Below are positions 25,114 to 33,463 of a stretch of 64,000 nucleotides of DNA, one piece after another. The notes under the pieces are model-generated. The model was given only the letters and a program-made list of their open reading frames with translations. It had not been told where the DNA came from and did no database searches. The stretch is from VRUE01 sp963699225 (GTDB lineage: Bacteria; Actinomycetota; Thermoleophilia; Solirubrobacterales; 70-9). The position numbers were made by a program, and so were the translations under genes. Within the stretch, counting starts at the first letter, position 1; each line of letters begins with the position of its first letter. The DNA lies in the NCBI GenBank assembly GCA_963699225.1, contig OY969423.1, positions 1,364,001 to 1,428,000 on the forward strand, in the 5' to 3' direction.

Positions 25114-25464
25114 ATGTCAAGTGAGCAACGCGAAATCGTCGAAGGCACACTCGTCGTTCGCAGTCAGGAAAGCGACGGCAACCTGGTGATCGCTTTTGCC
25201 GGCGAGCTCGACCTCGCCAACGCCGGCACCGCGGAAAGCGCCCTCGAAGGCTCGCTCGCCGACGCCTCCACCCCGGTCATCGTCGACATGCGCGAGCTCG
25301 AGTTCATCGACTCGACCGGGATCGCCCTGCTCGTCTCAACCCTGAGCCGCAACGAGGATGGCACCAGGGTCAGCTTCATCCCCAGCGACTTCCCCGCCGT
25401 CACCCGGGTGCTCGAGCTGACCGGGCTCGCCGAGCGCCTGCCGCTCGCCAACGTCGGCGCCTAA
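25114..25464 (+). CDS. STAS-domain anti-sigma factor antagonist
   Basis: 116 residues forming one STAS domain of the SpoIIAA/RsbV type. The conserved phosphorylation site is present (ELEFIDSTGIALLV, Ser67), as is the AGELDLANA start of the fold. Such proteins release a sigma factor by binding its anti-sigma kinase when dephosphorylated. GGGAGGGAACG precedes the ATG. No kinase or phosphatase gene is adjacent, so its partner is encoded elsewhere. Its TAA overlaps the stop of the convergent ABC permease gene. Confidence 0.9.
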   Translation: MSSEQREIVEGTLVVRSQESDGNLVIAFAGELDLANAGTAESALEGSLADASTPVIVDMRELEFIDSTGIALLVSTLSRNEDGTRVSFIPSDFPAVTRVLELTGLAERLPLANVGA

Positions 25465-26228
25465 GCGCGCAGCTTGTAGCCCTGGCCGAAGAGGCGCAGG
25501 TTGACCAGGAAGAGCGCGCCGGTTGCCGCTGTCAGGGCCAGGAGTGAGAGGGCGATGCTGACTTCGGTGAAGCCGACGAAGCCGTAGCGGACCAGGTTGA
25601 TCATGTAGTAGATCGGGTTGAAGCGAGTCAGGGTCTCGAACGGTTGCGGCAGCAGGGCCGCCGAGTAGAAGACACCGCCGAGGAAGATCAGCGGCTGCAG
25701 GACGAAGGTCTGGACGAAGGAGACGTCGTCGAACTGCTCGGCGCGCACCCCGGTGAGGACGCCGAGCTGGGAGAAGAAGAAGCCGACCAGGGCGAGCGAT
25801 GGGATCAGAACCAGGACGTGGTCGACCGGCAGGCCGACCAGGATCACCGAGACAACGAAGGTCAGCGTCGCCACGATCAAGCCGCGCATGAAGCCGCCGA
25901 GCGAGAAAGCGAGCAACAGCTCCATTGGCGAGGCGGGTGAGGAGAGCTGGTCCTGGATCGCGCCCTGGAACTTCTGCTGCAGGATCGAGGAGGAGTTGTT
26001 GGCGAAGGCGTTGGTCGAGAAGGCCATCATGATCAGCCCCGGGATGACGAAGAGGATGTAGTCGATCCCATGCAGATGCTTGATCCGCGAGCCGAGTGCG
26101 GCGCCGAAGACCATGATGTAGAGGAAGGTTTCGAGTAGCGGCGCGCCGAGCGTCTGCTTCTTGATCTTCATGAAGCGGTTGACCTCGCGCCGCCAGAGCG
26201 TCGCGAAGCGAATCTGCGCCGCGCTCAC
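25461..26228 (-). CDS. ABC-2 type transporter permease
   Basis: 255 residues with six membrane helices and the ABC2_membrane motifs (an LFxLRYx-like N-terminus, GAALGSRI after helix 1, and PLIFLGGVFYSAALLPQPFETLTRFNPIYYMINLVRYGFVG near the C-terminus). This last segment matches the DrrB/NodJ-type ABC-2 signature. ATG 26228 overlaps the ATPase stop (ATGA), so the two make one export system. The exported substrate is unknown; candidates include drugs, lipids or polysaccharides. Confidence 0.9.
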   Translation of the reverse strand: MSAAQIRFATLWRREVNRFMKIKKQTLGAPLLETFLYIMVFGAALGSRIKHLHGIDYILFVIPGLIMMAFSTNAFANNSSSILQQKFQGAIQDQLSSPASPMELLLAFSLGGFMRGLIVATLTFVVSVILVGLPVDHVLVLIPSLALVGFFFSQLGVLTGVRAEQFDDVSFVQTFVLQPLIFLGGVFYSAALLPQPFETLTRFNPIYYMINLVRYGFVGFTEVSIALSLLALTAATGALFLVNLRLFGQGYKLRA

Positions 26229-26998
26229 GGAGTGACGACCTCGGCGTGCGAGCGCGAGAGCTCTTTGCGCCCGACCAGGGCGAGGTAGGCGTCCTCGAGG
26301 CTGTCGACGCCGTAGCGCTGGGAGAGCTCGCTGCTAGTCCCCTCGCCGACGATCTCGCCGCCGTTGATGAAGGCGATCCGGTCGCAGAGCTGTTCGGCCT
26401 CCTCCAGGTAATGCGTCGTCAGCAGGATCGTCGTCCCCTCCTGATTGATCCGCTGCACGTAGTGCCAGAGCTCGAGCCGCAGCTCGACGTCGACGCCGGC
26501 GGTCGGCTCGTCGAGGATCAGCAGGCGCGGCCGGTGCATCATCGCCCGCGCCAGGATCAGCCGCCGCTTCATCCCGCCCGAGAGCGTGCGGGTGCGTTCG
26601 TCGCGCTTCTCGGTCAGCGAGAAGGTCTCGAGCAGCTCCTCGGTGCGCTCGCGCCGCTCGCGCTTGGGCATACCGAAGTAGCCGGCGTGGTAGTCGAGCG
26701 TCTCGGCGGCAGTGAGAAACCAGTCGAGGTTGGGCTCCTGCGGTGCCAGCCCGACCGCCTGGCGCGCCTCGCCATAGTCGCCGCCGGTGGCGTCGTGGCC
26801 GAAGATCTGGATCGAGCCGCCGGTCGGCTGTGCCAGCCCGGTCGTGCAGTGGATCAGCGTCGACTTGCCGGCCCCGTTGGGACCGAGCAACCCGAACAGT
26901 TCTCCCTGCTTGATCTGCAGGGAGACGCCGCGCAGCGCCTCCACCCCGGTCGGGTAGCGCTTCGCCAAATCCTCGATGTTGAGGGCCACCTCAGGCAC
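26225..26998 (-). CDS. ABC transporter ATP-binding protein (DrrA/CcmA type)
   Basis: 257 residues with a complete nucleotide-binding domain: Walker A GPNGAGKST, Q-loop APQEP, signature LSGGMKRR, Walker B LLILDEPTAGVD and switch His in LLTTHYLEEAEQLCD. The short C-terminal extension after ALVGRKE is usual for DrrA-like ATPases. It energises the permease encoded by the overlapping downstream gene. GTG at 26998 is the start used; the gene is the first of a two-gene operon. Confidence 0.92.
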   Translation of the reverse strand: MPEVALNIEDLAKRYPTGVEALRGVSLQIKQGELFGLLGPNGAGKSTLIHCTTGLAQPTGGSIQIFGHDATGGDYGEARQAVGLAPQEPNLDWFLTAAETLDYHAGYFGMPKRERRERTEELLETFSLTEKRDERTRTLSGGMKRRLILARAMMHRPRLLILDEPTAGVDVELRLELWHYVQRINQEGTTILLTTHYLEEAEQLCDRIAFINGGEIVGEGTSSELSQRYGVDSLEDAYLALVGRKELSRSHAEVVTP

Positions 26999-27052
26999 GG
27001 CGACAAACCTAGAGGACGGCCAAGGTCGGCCCGTCTCGGCCGCGCGGCCGAC

Positions 27053-27901
27053 TCAGCGAGCAGCGCGGTTGAGTTCGCGATTCATCACTCTCATGATGAG
27101 CCTGTAAATAGGTTCGAAGTAGCGCTGGACCAAGTGCAGGAAGCGCCCGTCGGGCGAGGTGAAGACCATGTAGCGGTTCTTCTCGACTCCCTCGAGGATC
27201 TTCTCGGCCACCTTCTCGGGCGAGACCGCGCGACGCTCGAAGAGCGCGATCAGCCGGCGCATCTTCGGGTTGTCACGGTCGACGCCGACGATGTCCACGG
27301 TGCCGACCAGAGGCGTCTTCACCGCTCCCGGACAGACCAGGCTGACGCCGATGCGGTTCTTGCGCAGGTCGAAGCGCAGCACCTCGGAGACACCGCGCAG
27401 GCCGAACTTGGCGGCGCTGTAGGGAGCGTGCCAGGGCAGGCCAAAGAGCCCCGCGACCGAGGCAACGTTGACGACATGGCCGCCGCGGCGCGCCTCGATC
27501 ATCGGCGGCACGAAGCACTCGAGCACGCTGATCGGCCCCATCAGGTCGATCTCGATCGTGCGCCGCCAGTGCTCGTGTTCGAGCTGCTCGATTTTGCCCC
27601 AGGTGGAGATGCCGGCGATGTTCATGACGACGTCCATGCTGGGAGCGATCGCGTGCACTTCCGCTGCGAAGACGACCACCGCGTCGTGATCGACGAGGTC
27701 GAGCGCGGCGAAATGGGGGACGGCCCCCCCCGCGTCGCGGATCTCGGCGACGACTTGCTCGAGGCCCTCGCCGTTGCGATCGGTGAGAAAGAGCTCGGCG
27801 CCCTTGCCGGCAGCGGCGATTGCCGTCGAGCGGCCGATGCCGCTGGCCGCCCCGGTGATCAGGCAGCGCTTGCCACGCAGGTCCCGGATGCCCAGCTTCA
27901 C
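27053..27901 (-). CDS. Short-chain dehydrogenase/reductase
   Basis: 282 residues, classical SDR: cofactor site TGAASGIG (residues 16-23), NIAG (about 97-100), catalytic Ser in NVASVAG and YSAAK (Tyr-x-x-x-Lys). The C-terminal extension with RYMVFTSPDGRFLHLVQRYFEP is typical of SDRs active on lipids or retinol-like substrates, so a hydrophobic substrate is likely but not shown. The start GTG 27901 overlaps the stop of the upstream CMD gene (GTGA). Confidence 0.88.
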   Translation of the reverse strand: MKLGIRDLRGKRCLITGAASGIGRSTAIAAAGKGAELFLTDRNGEGLEQVVAEIRDAGGAVPHFAALDLVDHDAVVVFAAEVHAIAPSMDVVMNIAGISTWGKIEQLEHEHWRRTIEIDLMGPISVLECFVPPMIEARRGGHVVNVASVAGLFGLPWHAPYSAAKFGLRGVSEVLRFDLRKNRIGVSLVCPGAVKTPLVGTVDIVGVDRDNPKMRRLIALFERRAVSPEKVAEKILEGVEKNRYMVFTSPDGRFLHLVQRYFEPIYRLIMRVMNRELNRAAR

Positions 27902-28452
27902 AACCTTGCCTCAAAGTCCGGCTCGACCTGGAGCGAGTTGAGGGTCATCGCCAGCATCTCGTAATGGCCGATCAGCATGCAGAGCTCGATCAGCAGGACC
28001 TCGTCGAGCTGCAGGCTCAGCTGAGCCCAGAGCTCATCGCCGATCCTGTCGCCCGCGTGCAGCTCGTCGGCAGCTCGCAGCAGCAGGGCGCGGCGCTCGG
28101 ACCATCCCGGCGCGTCGGGGCCCTGACGGACGCGGGCGATCTCCTCTTCGTTGAGTCCAACCCGCCGCGCCATGCGCTCGTGCTGCACCCACTCGTAAGT
28201 GCTGCCGGTGTTGTGGGCGACCCGCAGGATCACCAGCTCGGTCTCCTCACGCGGCAGCTTGCCGCCCGGCATCAGCGCCCCGGCAAACCAGAGCCAGCGA
28301 CGGAAGAGGCCGCGGTGGCGGCCCAGCGTGGTGAAGATGTGCGGCGGGCGCCCGCGGGTCGCGACCCCTGCCAGCGTGGCGATCGCGAAGTTGACCCAGC
28401 CGAGCTGGTGCCGGTCACCGGGTGCGATGCGGGGTCCACCGGGGGTTGCCAC
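27898..28452 (-). CDS. Carboxymuconolactone decarboxylase-family protein
   Basis: 184 residues, AhpD/CMD-like all-helical fold, with the family core EETELVILRVAHNTGSTYEWVQHERMARRVGLNEEEI and a helical C-terminus with LLIELCMLIGHYEML. The CxxC redox pair of AhpD is not present, so peroxidase activity is doubtful. The start GTG 28452 is chosen because the frame upstream reads antisense through the exonuclease gene. It is the first gene of an operon with the SDR, a pairing that recurs in actinobacterial lipid and steroid catabolism; this last point is inference. Confidence 0.8.
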   Translation of the reverse strand: MATPGGPRIAPGDRHQLGWVNFAIATLAGVATRGRPPHIFTTLGRHRGLFRRWLWFAGALMPGGKLPREETELVILRVAHNTGSTYEWVQHERMARRVGLNEEEIARVRQGPDAPGWSERRALLLRAADELHAGDRIGDELWAQLSLQLDEVLLIELCMLIGHYEMLAMTLNSLQVEPDFEARL

Positions 28453-28509
28453 TAGGTCCCGGACCGTACCCGAGACCACTTGAGGCACCGCTGCCCGTAG
28501 GCTGCGGCC

Positions 28510-29385
28510 GTGGCCCAACCGCTGCTCGCCGTCGACACCCCCTCGATGCTCTTCCGCGCCTTCTACGCGCTTCCGGACTCGATCGTGGGGGCGGACGGCA
28601 AGCCGGTCAACGCCCTGCTCGGCACCGCCAACCTGGTCCTGCGCGAGGTCGAACTGCACCGACCCCGCGCGGTCGTCCTCTGCTTCGGGCCCGACGCAGC
28701 CTCCTACCGGACCGAGCTCTACCCCTCCTACCACGCCGAGCGCGAGGCGGCGATGCCCGACGACCTCTCGCCCCAGTTCGCCGCCGCCCGCGATTTCTTC
28801 GCCGCCTTCGGCTGGACCGTGGCGACCAGCGATGACCTCGAGGCCGACGACCTGCTCGGCACCTACGCCCGCCGCGAGGCCGGGGCCGGCGGCCGGGCGC
28901 TGCTGATGACCGGCGACCGCGACATGTACCAGTGCGCCGGCGAGCGGGTCACCGTCCTCTACGTCAAGACCGGCGGCAAAGGCAAAGGGGCCGAAGCGGT
29001 CGGCCCGGCGGAGGTCGAGGAGCGCTATGGGATCCCGCCGGCGCTCGTCCCCGACTTCATCGCCCTGCGCGGCGACCCTTCCGACGGCCTGCCCGGCGCC
29101 AAGGGCGTCGGGCCGAAGACCGCCGCCGAGCTGCTGCGCAGCCACGGCTCGCTCGAGGTCGTGCTCGAGAACGCGGTCCGCGAGCGCCGCCCCGCCCTGC
29201 GCGCCTCGCTGATCGAATCCGCCGACGATCTACGCGCCTTCAAGGACATCGCCACACTGCGCGACGCCGGGGTCGAGCCGCCCGCAGACCGTGAGACCGA
29301 CTGGGTCGCGGCGGCGACGGCCGCGCGCAAGTACGGCATGAACAGGCTCGCCGAACGGCTCGAAGAATCGAATTCTCCGGTCTAA
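28510..29385 (+). CDS. Stand-alone 5'-3' exonuclease (PolA N-domain type)
   Basis: 291 residues, a FEN/5'-3' exonuclease like the N-terminal domain of DNA polymerase I. Acidic metal ligands are visible in LLAVDTPSMLFRAFYA, SDDLEADDLLGT and MTGDRDMYQC, followed by a helix-hairpin-helix (LPGAKGVGPKTAAELL). GTG 28510. It probably removes RNA primers or flaps. It is divergent from the CMD/SDR operon with 57 bases between them. No polymerase domain follows; a separate polA is presumably elsewhere. Confidence 0.9.
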   Translation: MAQPLLAVDTPSMLFRAFYALPDSIVGADGKPVNALLGTANLVLREVELHRPRAVVLCFGPDAASYRTELYPSYHAEREAAMPDDLSPQFAAARDFFAAFGWTVATSDDLEADDLLGTYARREAGAGGRALLMTGDRDMYQCAGERVTVLYVKTGGKGKGAEAVGPAEVEERYGIPPALVPDFIALRGDPSDGLPGAKGVGPKTAAELLRSHGSLEVVLENAVRERRPALRASLIESADDLRAFKDIATLRDAGVEPPADRETDWVAAATAARKYGMNRLAERLEESNSPV

Positions 29386-29445
29386 ACCGTAGATTTACCC
29401 GTAACAACCATCCGGTGCTGCCCGCGCTGGCCGAAGGAGGAGTCG

Positions 29446-30006
29446 ATGAAGAAGCTACTCGTGGCGTCCCTCGCCGCGCTTGCCCTGGCCCTGGTGTTCT
29501 CCTCGGGGGCCGAGGCCAAATGCAATGTCGCGTGCCTCGGCCACAGGGTTAACACCCTCACCACCGCGCTGATCAAAGCGCAGAAAACGATCGCGAACCA
29601 GGGCAAAACGATCACCGCGCTGAGCAGCAAGGTCGCCGCACAGGAACAGAAGGTCACCAGCCAAGGCCAGGCGATCTCGAGCCAGGGCGGCGTGATCAGC
29701 ACGCAGGGTCAGGCAATCGGCAAAATGAACACGGCGCTCAACTGCCTCTTCGAGGTCCCGCTGACCGAGTACGGCGAACCGGAAGGGCCCGCCGGCTACC
29801 TCTTCGAATTTGAAAAAGAAGGAACGCCGGAAACCATTCCCACCACGGCTCTGGACGTGACCTATCCGGAAGACTTCGTCAGCGGCTGGGCATTGTTCGA
29901 CGGCTGCAACACAGCCGAAACCCCCTCAGCGGCGGCGAGTGGTGCCGTGGCGCCGGCAAGCTCGAGCCTGCACGCCCGGACAGCCACGCAGACCCCGCTG
30001 CCTTAG
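29446..30006 (+). CDS. Exported protein with Gln/Gly-rich heptad-like repeats
   Basis: 186 residues. It has a signal peptide (KKLLVASLAALALALVFSSGAEA), one pair of cysteines directly after it (CNVAC), and then residues about 40-100 with heptad-like repetition (NQGKTITALSSKV, SQGQAISSQGG, STQGQAIGKM), predicted to form a coiled coil or fibre. A globular C-terminal part has CLFEVPLTEYGE and DGCNT, and an Ala/Ser/Thr-rich tail follows. An AAGGAGG ribosome site lies just ahead. Surface structural role inferred only from composition; no family recognised. Confidence 0.7.
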   Translation: MKKLLVASLAALALALVFSSGAEAKCNVACLGHRVNTLTTALIKAQKTIANQGKTITALSSKVAAQEQKVTSQGQAISSQGGVISTQGQAIGKMNTALNCLFEVPLTEYGEPEGPAGYLFEFEKEGTPETIPTTALDVTYPEDFVSGWALFDGCNTAETPSAAASGAVAPASSSLHARTATQTPLP

Positions 30007-30016
30007 GCGGTCGAAG

Positions 30017-30775
30017 ATGCAAGTGGATCCGGTCAAGATCGTCGACCTCTCGGTCACACTCTCCGAGCACCTGCCGGCGACCTGGCCGGAACACATGCAG
30101 TTCGCCCACAAGAACTGGAGCTGGTTCGAGGAGGAGGAACTGCCGACCGGGGCTTGTACCTGCTCGCTCGGCCCCTACGTGACCCACTTCTTCATCCTCG
30201 ACGAGCACGCCGGCACCCACGTCGACGCGGCCTCCCACTACTTCCGGGACGGAGACAGCTCCGAGATGATCGACCTCTCGAAGCTGATCGGCCCGGCAGC
30301 GGTCATCGACCTTCGCCACCTCGACGGCGAGGCCGAGAACGGCGCCAGCCCGGCGATCACGGTCGCCCACCTGGAGGCCTGGGAGGCCGAGCACGGTCGC
30401 TTCGAACCAGGCGAGATCGTGCTGCTCCTGACCGGCTGGTCCAAGCACTACGTGAAGGGCGAGGCAGGCCGAGCTTTTCTGCATGAGCCGGTGGTGCTGC
30501 AGTCGCGCCCCGCCTGGCCCGCCCCGGAGGCCGACGCGGCGATCTTCCTGCACGAGCGCGGTGTCAACGCGATCGGCATCGACGCCCCCAGCGTGGGCTC
30601 AGCCGAGGAGGGCAATGAAGTCCACCGCGCTGGCCTCAGCCGTGAAATGGCCTTCATCGAGGGCCTGACGAACCTGGATCAGCTACCCGCCCGCGGCGCC
30701 TCCTTCGTCTTCCTGCCGATCAAGATCGCCGTCGCCAGCGGCGCCCCCGGCCGCGCGATCGCCGTGCTGCCGTAA
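30017..30775 (+). CDS. Cyclase-family metal-dependent hydrolase (kynurenine formamidase-like)
   Basis: 252 residues of the KynB/cyclase fold (PF04199): DLSVTLSEHLP start, metal-binding HxGTHxDxxxH as HAGTHVDAASHYF, and GIDAPSVGS followed by conserved His in EVHRAGL. It hydrolyses amide or lactone-type bonds, in KynB N-formylkynurenine; the actual substrate here cannot be told. ATG 30017 lies 10 bases after the upstream stop, so co-transcription with the exported protein gene is possible. Confidence 0.82.
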   Translation: MQVDPVKIVDLSVTLSEHLPATWPEHMQFAHKNWSWFEEEELPTGACTCSLGPYVTHFFILDEHAGTHVDAASHYFRDGDSSEMIDLSKLIGPAAVIDLRHLDGEAENGASPAITVAHLEAWEAEHGRFEPGEIVLLLTGWSKHYVKGEAGRAFLHEPVVLQSRPAWPAPEADAAIFLHERGVNAIGIDAPSVGSAEEGNEVHRAGLSREMAFIEGLTNLDQLPARGASFVFLPIKIAVASGAPGRAIAVLP

Positions 30776-30790
30776 CGCAAGCAGCATTGA

Positions 30791-30806
30791 CCACACCAGG
30801 GTGTGG
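30791..30806. terminator. Hairpin between convergent genes
   Basis: CCACAC-CAGG-GTGTGG forms a perfect 6-bp stem between the stops at 30775 (+) and 30826 (-), followed on the plus strand by AAAATT. It lacks a clear U-run in either direction, so bidirectional termination is likely but not certain. Confidence 0.45.
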
Positions 30807-30825
30807 AAAATTCTCGCCGCGCTAG

Positions 30826-32322
30826 TCAGACGAGACTGGGCTCACGCTGGGGCGAGCCGGAGAAGCGCATCGCGCCGTCGTCGATCGGGCCGCGGCGAAT
30901 CGTCCTGATGTCGAGCACGTAGTTCTGGCGCAGCTTCCAGGGCTCCTTCGAGCCCTGTTTGGGGAATTCGTGGAGGGAGCGCTGGACGTAGCCGGAGGTG
31001 AAGTCGAGCAGCGGCATCTCCTCAACGCTGGGGTCGGAGAGCTCGGGGACGCTTTTGCGATAGCCGTGGGAGTCCATGTGGGCGAGCACCCGGCAGACGT
31101 ATTCGGAGGTGAGGTCGGCCTTCAGCGTCCAGGAGGCGTTGGTGTAGCCGACGGTGAAGGCGCAGTTGGGCACGCCGCTCAGCATCATCCCCTTGTAGGC
31201 CATCTTCTCCGCGATGTTGACCGGCTCGCCGTCGACGACCAGCTCCATGCCGCCGAGGAAGAGCAGGTTGAGGCCGGTTGCGGTGACGATCACGTCGGCC
31301 TCGAGTTGCTCGCCGGAGTCGAGCTTGATCCCGTTCTCGGTGAAGCGCTCGATCGTGTCGGTGACGACCGTCGCGTCGCCGTCACGGATCGTCTTGAAGA
31401 GGTCGCCGTTGGGCACCAGGCACATCCGCTGGTCCCAGGGGTTGTACTTCGGCTTGAAGTGCTTGTCGATGTCGTAGCCGGCCGGCAGCGAGCGCTCGAC
31501 GCCCTTGCGGATGAACTGTTTGATCGCCCGCGGGCGGCGGCGGCTGAGCTGGTAGATCAGCGCCTGGATCATCACGTTCTTCCAGCGCACGATCGTGTAG
31601 ACGGCCTTGTCCGGGAGAAAGCGGCGCAACCCGTTGGCGATCGGGTCTTCGGCCGGCAGCGAGGCGATGTAGGTCGGCGAGCGCTGCAGCATCGTCACGT
31701 GGGCGGCCTTCTCGGCCATCGCCGGCACCAGCGTCACCGCCGTCGCGCCGCTGCCGATCACCACCACGCGCTTGCCGCTGTAGTCGAGGTCGGCGGGCCA
31801 GTGCTGGGGGTGGACGGTCTCGCCCTTGAAGTCCTCAGCGCCGGGGAACTCGGGGGTGAAGCCCTGGTCGTAGCGGTAGTAACCGCTGCAGACCCAGAGG
31901 TAGCTGCAGGTCAGGCGCACGCTCTCGCCGCTGTCGACCCGTTCGGCCTCGACCGACCACAGCGCCTCCTCGCTCGACCACTCGGCCCGCACAACGCGAT
32001 GCTGGAAGCGGATCTTGGTGTCGATGCGACCGTCGCGAGCGGTCTCCCGCACGTAGTCGAGGATCGCCTCGCCGTCGCTGATCGACTTCGCCGCCGTCCA
32101 GGGCTTGAAACGGTAGCCCAGGGTGTGCATGTCGGAGTCCGAGCGGATACCGGGGTAGCGGAAGAGGTCCCAGGTCCCCCCCAGTTCCTCGCGCGCCTCG
32201 AAGATCGCGTAGCTGCGGCCGGGGAAGGCCTCCTGTAGATGGTGCGCGGCGCCGATGCCGGAGAGTCCGGCGCCGACGATCAGCACGTCAAGGTGCTCGA
32301 TGGATTCCCCGTTAACGGTCAC
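30826..32322 (-). CDS. Flavin-binding monooxygenase (Baeyer-Villiger type, EthA-like)
   Basis: 498 residues. FAD-binding GAGLSGIG near residues 17-24, the Baeyer-Villiger fingerprint FKGETVHPQHWP near 168-179, a second Rossmann motif VVIGSGATAV for NADPH, and TATGLNLLFLGG near the C-terminus. It oxidises ketones or sulfur compounds using O2 and NADPH. GTG 32322 start. An 18-bp palindrome lies 19 bases upstream (32341-32358), implying control by a dimeric repressor, comparable to EthA/EthR. No regulator gene is adjacent. Confidence 0.9.
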   Translation of the reverse strand: MTVNGESIEHLDVLIVGAGLSGIGAAHHLQEAFPGRSYAIFEAREELGGTWDLFRYPGIRSDSDMHTLGYRFKPWTAAKSISDGEAILDYVRETARDGRIDTKIRFQHRVVRAEWSSEEALWSVEAERVDSGESVRLTCSYLWVCSGYYRYDQGFTPEFPGAEDFKGETVHPQHWPADLDYSGKRVVVIGSGATAVTLVPAMAEKAAHVTMLQRSPTYIASLPAEDPIANGLRRFLPDKAVYTIVRWKNVMIQALIYQLSRRRPRAIKQFIRKGVERSLPAGYDIDKHFKPKYNPWDQRMCLVPNGDLFKTIRDGDATVVTDTIERFTENGIKLDSGEQLEADVIVTATGLNLLFLGGMELVVDGEPVNIAEKMAYKGMMLSGVPNCAFTVGYTNASWTLKADLTSEYVCRVLAHMDSHGYRKSVPELSDPSVEEMPLLDFTSGYVQRSLHEFPKQGSKEPWKLRQNYVLDIRTIRRGPIDDGAMRFSGSPQREPSLV

Positions 32323-32340
32323 GCGCGGTCATTCTCGCAT

Positions 32341-32358
32341 GTTGGCTGGTCAGCCAAC
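32341..32358. promoter_or_regulatory. TetR-type operator palindrome
   Basis: GTTGGCTG-GT-CAGCCAAC is a perfect 8-bp inverted repeat with a 2-bp centre. It ends 19 bases from the monooxygenase start codon, where a TetR-family repressor would block transcription. Function inferred from symmetry and position. Confidence 0.6.
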
Positions 32359-32378
32359 CGTGATGTGGGTCTCACACT

Positions 32379-32391
32379 AATCCCTACTAGG
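32379..32391. repeat. 13-bp direct repeat, left copy
   Basis: AATCCCTACTAGG occurs here and again at 35988-36000, the two edges of the lower-GC accessory segment. No integrase is seen. A 13-base match within 64 kb is not rare by chance; the interest lies in the positions. The rest of the gap 32359-32515 holds no gene I can support. Confidence 0.4.
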
Positions 32392-32515
32392 AGAGATTGG
32401 CGAAACTAGCCACGCCGCTCTGGGCGTGGGTTCGCTCGGGTAGCTGATTCATGGATACCTCACTTTCGGGGCTGATCTACCCCAGGATGAGGATGATGTT
32501 CGTCGCGTGGCCGGT

Positions 32516-33463
32516 TTATCCAGCAGCGTCGGCTTCGTGAGCCTCGGGTTCAACCTCGGCCTCAGCGACCTCAATTACGTCGTCAGCGCTGGGATCGATC
32601 TCGCGAATGCCCACAACTGACCTAACCCGGTTGCGAGCGGCGCGCTCGTAGGGGCGCTTTTCCTCGATCACCTGCACCTCAACTTCGACCACGTTATTCA
32701 GCGCATGGCGAAGGTCCTCAAGTTGCACAGGCTGAAAGTTTGCTTCCACGATCACGGATTCGTCGTCTTCTTGACTATCGATTGCAATCCGTCCTCGCTT
32801 GGTGTCGATCCGGAAAAGCTTGCCAATAATGGTCTCGCTGGCTAGCGCGCTCTCAACCAATGATGTGAGCCACGCAGCTCGGCTTTTGGCGACGCTTGGG
32901 CTGATCTCAACCTCGCCCGTCCCCGCGTGGTTCTGCACCTGCTCGACAGTCAGGGCGGCGTCTCCTTGAGCTAGCTCATGCAGAAGTGCATAAAGCTCGT
33001 CGCCAACCCTCTCGGGAAGGTTCGACAACTGCTCTTTCAGAGGGTCCTCGCTGCCCTCAGAAAGCAATTGCATTACCGACCCAAGGGCACCGCGATCGTC
33101 ACCGACCAACTCCCCTTGGGGTGCTTCTAGTCGCAGAGGAAGGGAATAGCTCCCAGCGTACGCCGGGAATGCAGTGAGGTGCTTCGCCCCAACAACGTCC
33201 GGAACACGACCGCTTCGCTTCACCTCAATACCGCTCTGCACGGCCTGGAGAATGCGGAACAGGCGGTCGAAGTGGACCAAAACGCCGGAAAGGACGTTGA
33301 CACTGACGGCGTACTCATCTGGCTCACTGTCAAGAATGCGTAGGAACGCACCATCGGTAATCAAGCTGCGGACCTTCTCGGGCAAATCCGAGAAGTTGCG
33401 GATCGGCTCGATTATGGGCTCAGGGAGATCGTCCCCGCCATTGCCATTACCAGGACCGTTCAC
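32516..33463 (-). CDS. Unrecognised soluble protein of accessory island
   Basis: 315 residues, no signal or membrane helix. Residues about 45-150 are a mixed fold with DEYAVSVNVLSGVLVHFDRLFRILQAVQSGI and AKHLTAFPAYAGSYSLPLRLEAP. A helical middle (about 150-235) precedes a C-terminal beta-strand-rich part, and the acidic tail ends in EADAAG. The ATG overlaps the stop of the 191-residue membrane protein gene by 4 bp, so the two are a unit. Base composition is looser than in the surrounding core genes. I do not recognise the family; a sensor or processing partner of the membrane protein is a guess. Confidence 0.7.
   Translation of the reverse strand: MNGPGNGNGGDDLPEPIIEPIRNFSDLPEKVRSLITDGAFLRILDSEPDEYAVSVNVLSGVLVHFDRLFRILQAVQSGIEVKRSGRVPDVVGAKHLTAFPAYAGSYSLPLRLEAPQGELVGDDRGALGSVMQLLSEGSEDPLKEQLSNLPERVGDELYALLHELAQGDAALTVEQVQNHAGTGEVEISPSVAKSRAAWLTSLVESALASETIIGKLFRIDTKRGRIAIDSQEDDESVIVEANFQPVQLEDLRHALNNVVEVEVQVIEEKRPYERAARNRVRSVVGIREIDPSADDVIEVAEAEVEPEAHEADAAG

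Noticed and set aside
26246..27964. A 572-codon plus-strand frame
   Set aside because: Antisense to the ABC ATPase and SDR genes.
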